Below are positions 53,710-54,799 of a DNA stretch of 54,799 nt, in pieces. A program made the translations under genes and the position numbers. The notes beneath the pieces are model-generated. The model saw nothing but the letters and a program-made list of their open reading frames with translations. It was not told the DNA's origin and ran no database searches. The stretch is from Paenibacillus alkaliterrae. GTDB taxonomy: Bacteria; Bacillota; Bacilli; Paenibacillales; Paenibacillaceae. Where the stretch lies: assembly GCF_021532375.1 (NCBI RefSeq), contig NZ_JAKGAP010000030.1, positions 1 to 54,799 of the forward strand. Direction: 5' to 3'. The first letter of the stretch is position 1, and every line of letters starts with the position of its first letter.

Positions 53710-54314
53710 CGGCCAGCGGTTGCGCACGGGGTACGGCTTTACGCTTAGCCAATTACAGCAGCTTCTCGATCCCCCCCGTTTGGCGCGCTATGATGGATTT
53801 ATACACTAACTTCATTGAAGTATACGGCGCAGACGATTTTCCTTGATATTTTCGAAAACTCATTTAGCGTGCAACTTCCGGTACAACAATCCAATCACGT
53901 TTCCGATCAACTATCGGCGAAACGGAGCAGCACTTGCCCGCAAGGGGAGTCCTGCAGTGGGACGATCAAAAAGTTCTACCGGACGACCCCTCAGATATTC
54001 GCTGCCGATGCTGCGGTATCGTGGTGGATGACCAGGGTTTTGAGAAACTGTATGAGAATGAGAAGCAGGCAGAAGGTCAATAATTCGCGATAAGTCGAGC
54101 GATCAGCAACCCTGCATGAGGGATTTAGCAACAGCCTCCCCATGCGAAAGGGGGTCTGGAAGGAGATATTCGTATGAGTGACCTTAATCATATAAGGCAG
54201 AGATAGCGAAATTGATTCCAGGAGATTCATTCTTAGTTGCCAGGTAAAACCTATCTATTCGTGCATTATTCGCGGAGAAAGGTCATTGGCCAGTTGGATG
54301 GTAAGCAATATTAA
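53710..54314. other. Degenerate coding sequence, no intact gene
   Basis: No frame of gene quality is present. A frame ending at 54081 contains VLPDDPSDIRCRCCGIVVDDQGFEKLYENEKQ, whose CRCCG cluster and acidic helix look like the tail of a real protein, but it lacks a start. A ribosome-site-like AGGAG precedes an ATG at 54174 (MSDLNHIRQR then stop), and LIPGDSFLVAR follows in another frame. Remnants of phage- or plasmid-type genes are likely. Confidence 0.4.
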
Positions 54315-54753
54315 ATTGACGCGAGATGGTTTGTCCGCCTCGTTCAGAAAAACGCAGATCCCTCTCTTGCGAAAGCATGGAAGGAAGCAGAGCTTACAAA
54401 GGAAACGAAGAACGATATCTTGCGTACGCTTGATCTTGGAGATATGGTTCGGTGTAACGACGATCAGGTATACAATTCATCAAGCTCAACAAGACGAAAT
54501 TTCTTGGACGGCTTGGTGATGATGTGTTCCAGATACCGATCACCATTTTTGTCGAGCTCGTTGAGAAGGCCAAACCTCATCCCGAGATTGAAGCGAAGAA
54601 GGTGTGGATTCGTCCATATTTCGGCAAGGAGATTGGAACCTGTTATGGTCCGAGGTAGTCAAAGGCTTTACGGAGGAAGAAACGCACGTCACCTTGTACG
54701 AGTTTGTCAAGGCCGGAATAAAAGTTTATCTTTTAGCCGATTTAATTTTTTAG
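54315..54753 (+). pseudogene. Frameshifted remnant of an unrecognised gene
   Basis: Three protein-like segments follow each other in different frames: WFVRLVQKNADPSLAKAWKE to DMVRCNDDQVYN (54324-54474), then KLNKTKFLGRLGDDVFQIPITIFVELVEKA to YFGKEIGTCYG (about 54486-54650), then VVKGFTEEETHVTLYEFVKAGIKVYLLADLIF and a stop (to 54753). Read in order they suggest one protein broken by two frameshifts. The family is not recognised. Confidence 0.5.
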
Positions 54754-54781
54754 ATTTTAGCCATAAGGGAGTCAGATTCAA

Positions 54782-54799
54782 AGGGGGGCTAGCCCCCCT
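54782..54799. repeat. 18-base perfect palindrome at the window end
   Basis: AGGGGGGCTAGCCCCCCT is its own reverse complement, centred on CTAG. It follows the degenerate gene remnant and is cut off at the window edge; it could be a terminator stem, an element end or a contig junction. Confidence 0.7.

Noticed and set aside
1..54799. CRISPR arrays, tRNA, rRNA and replication origins
   Set aside because: No regularly spaced repeats, no tRNA-like acceptor or TTC-loop sequences, no rRNA motifs and no DnaA-box clusters were seen by eye.

Overview
This window looks like a chromosome segment of a spore-forming member of the Paenibacillaceae (Paenibacillus or a close relative). The evidence is a spore-coat glycan cluster in the order known from the Bacillus ytdA-ytcA-ytcB-ytcC/cotSA-cotS region, an SLH-domain surface protein, a DUF6509 protein, an HrcA/CIRCE-controlled htpG, AraC regulators beside Gfo/Idh/MocA oxidoreductase and TIM-barrel isomerase genes, and strong AGGAGG-type ribosome binding sites. 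No rRNA, tRNA, CRISPR array or intact insertion sequence was seen. Several ORFs were given later starts than the longest open frame because a Shine-Dalgarno site or an overlapping element decides the start.

Left part (1-9990). After a broken gene at the window edge comes the most interesting locus, all on the minus strand: a sigma-A promoter (TTGTCA-17-TATAAT), a clear class I cyclic-di-GMP riboswitch, an exported three-SLH surface protein, a 1,977-residue secreted RHS/YD-repeat protein overlapping it by 8 bases, and a small three-helix membrane protein. Past its DPTGH motif the RHS protein ends in a compact alpha/beta-hydrolase (lipase-like) domain with a GHSHGG nucleophile elbow. The tip and the downstream membrane protein are visibly more AT-rich than the RHS core, as expected of an exchanged toxin/immunity cassette. 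I read this as a cyclic-di-GMP-switched, wall-anchored polymorphic-toxin operon with a candidate membrane immunity protein.

Middle-left (10-20 kb): a small membrane protein, DUF6509, Mn-dependent inorganic pyrophosphatase (ppaC), a three-gene sugar/polyol-type operon (two isomerases and an oxidoreductase) with a divergent AraC regulator, an NlpC/P60 remnant, an unusual Cys-rich protein with a TIR/deoxyribosyltransferase-like C-terminus, ilvE and a membrane-anchored GH32 fructanase.

Spore-coat cluster (20.4-25.9 kb): UDP-sugar supply enzymes (UTP-glucose-1-P uridylyltransferase, UDP-glucose dehydrogenase, epimerase), a CotSA-type glycosyltransferase and a CotS-type kinase-fold coat protein. 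A decayed patch follows (25.9-28.2 kb) with transposase remnants, a frameshifted and truncated secreted serine protease, and a DUF3221 lipoprotein.

Right-middle (28-41 kb): SDR dehydrogenase, threonine synthase, pentapeptide-repeat protein, DUF3895, a DHHW remnant, MEKHLA, two VOC proteins, an internally deleted nucleotidyltransferase, two MFS transporters and an acyltransferase. The spacers hold an approximately 85-bp repeat in two inverted copies and a 266-bp inverted-repeat element (MITE or structured RNA).

Right part (41-54 kb): htpG with a perfect CIRCE; an acetyltransferase; a CitA/CitB-type two-component system divergent from a tripartite tricarboxylate transporter operon (tctC-tctB-tctA) whose promoter carries a near-consensus cre and spaced direct repeats, followed by an HPr-like protein lacking the catalytic histidine; then a second oxidoreductase/isomerase operon plus CBM9-like protein with a divergent AraC regulator. 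The last kilobase is degenerate coding sequence.
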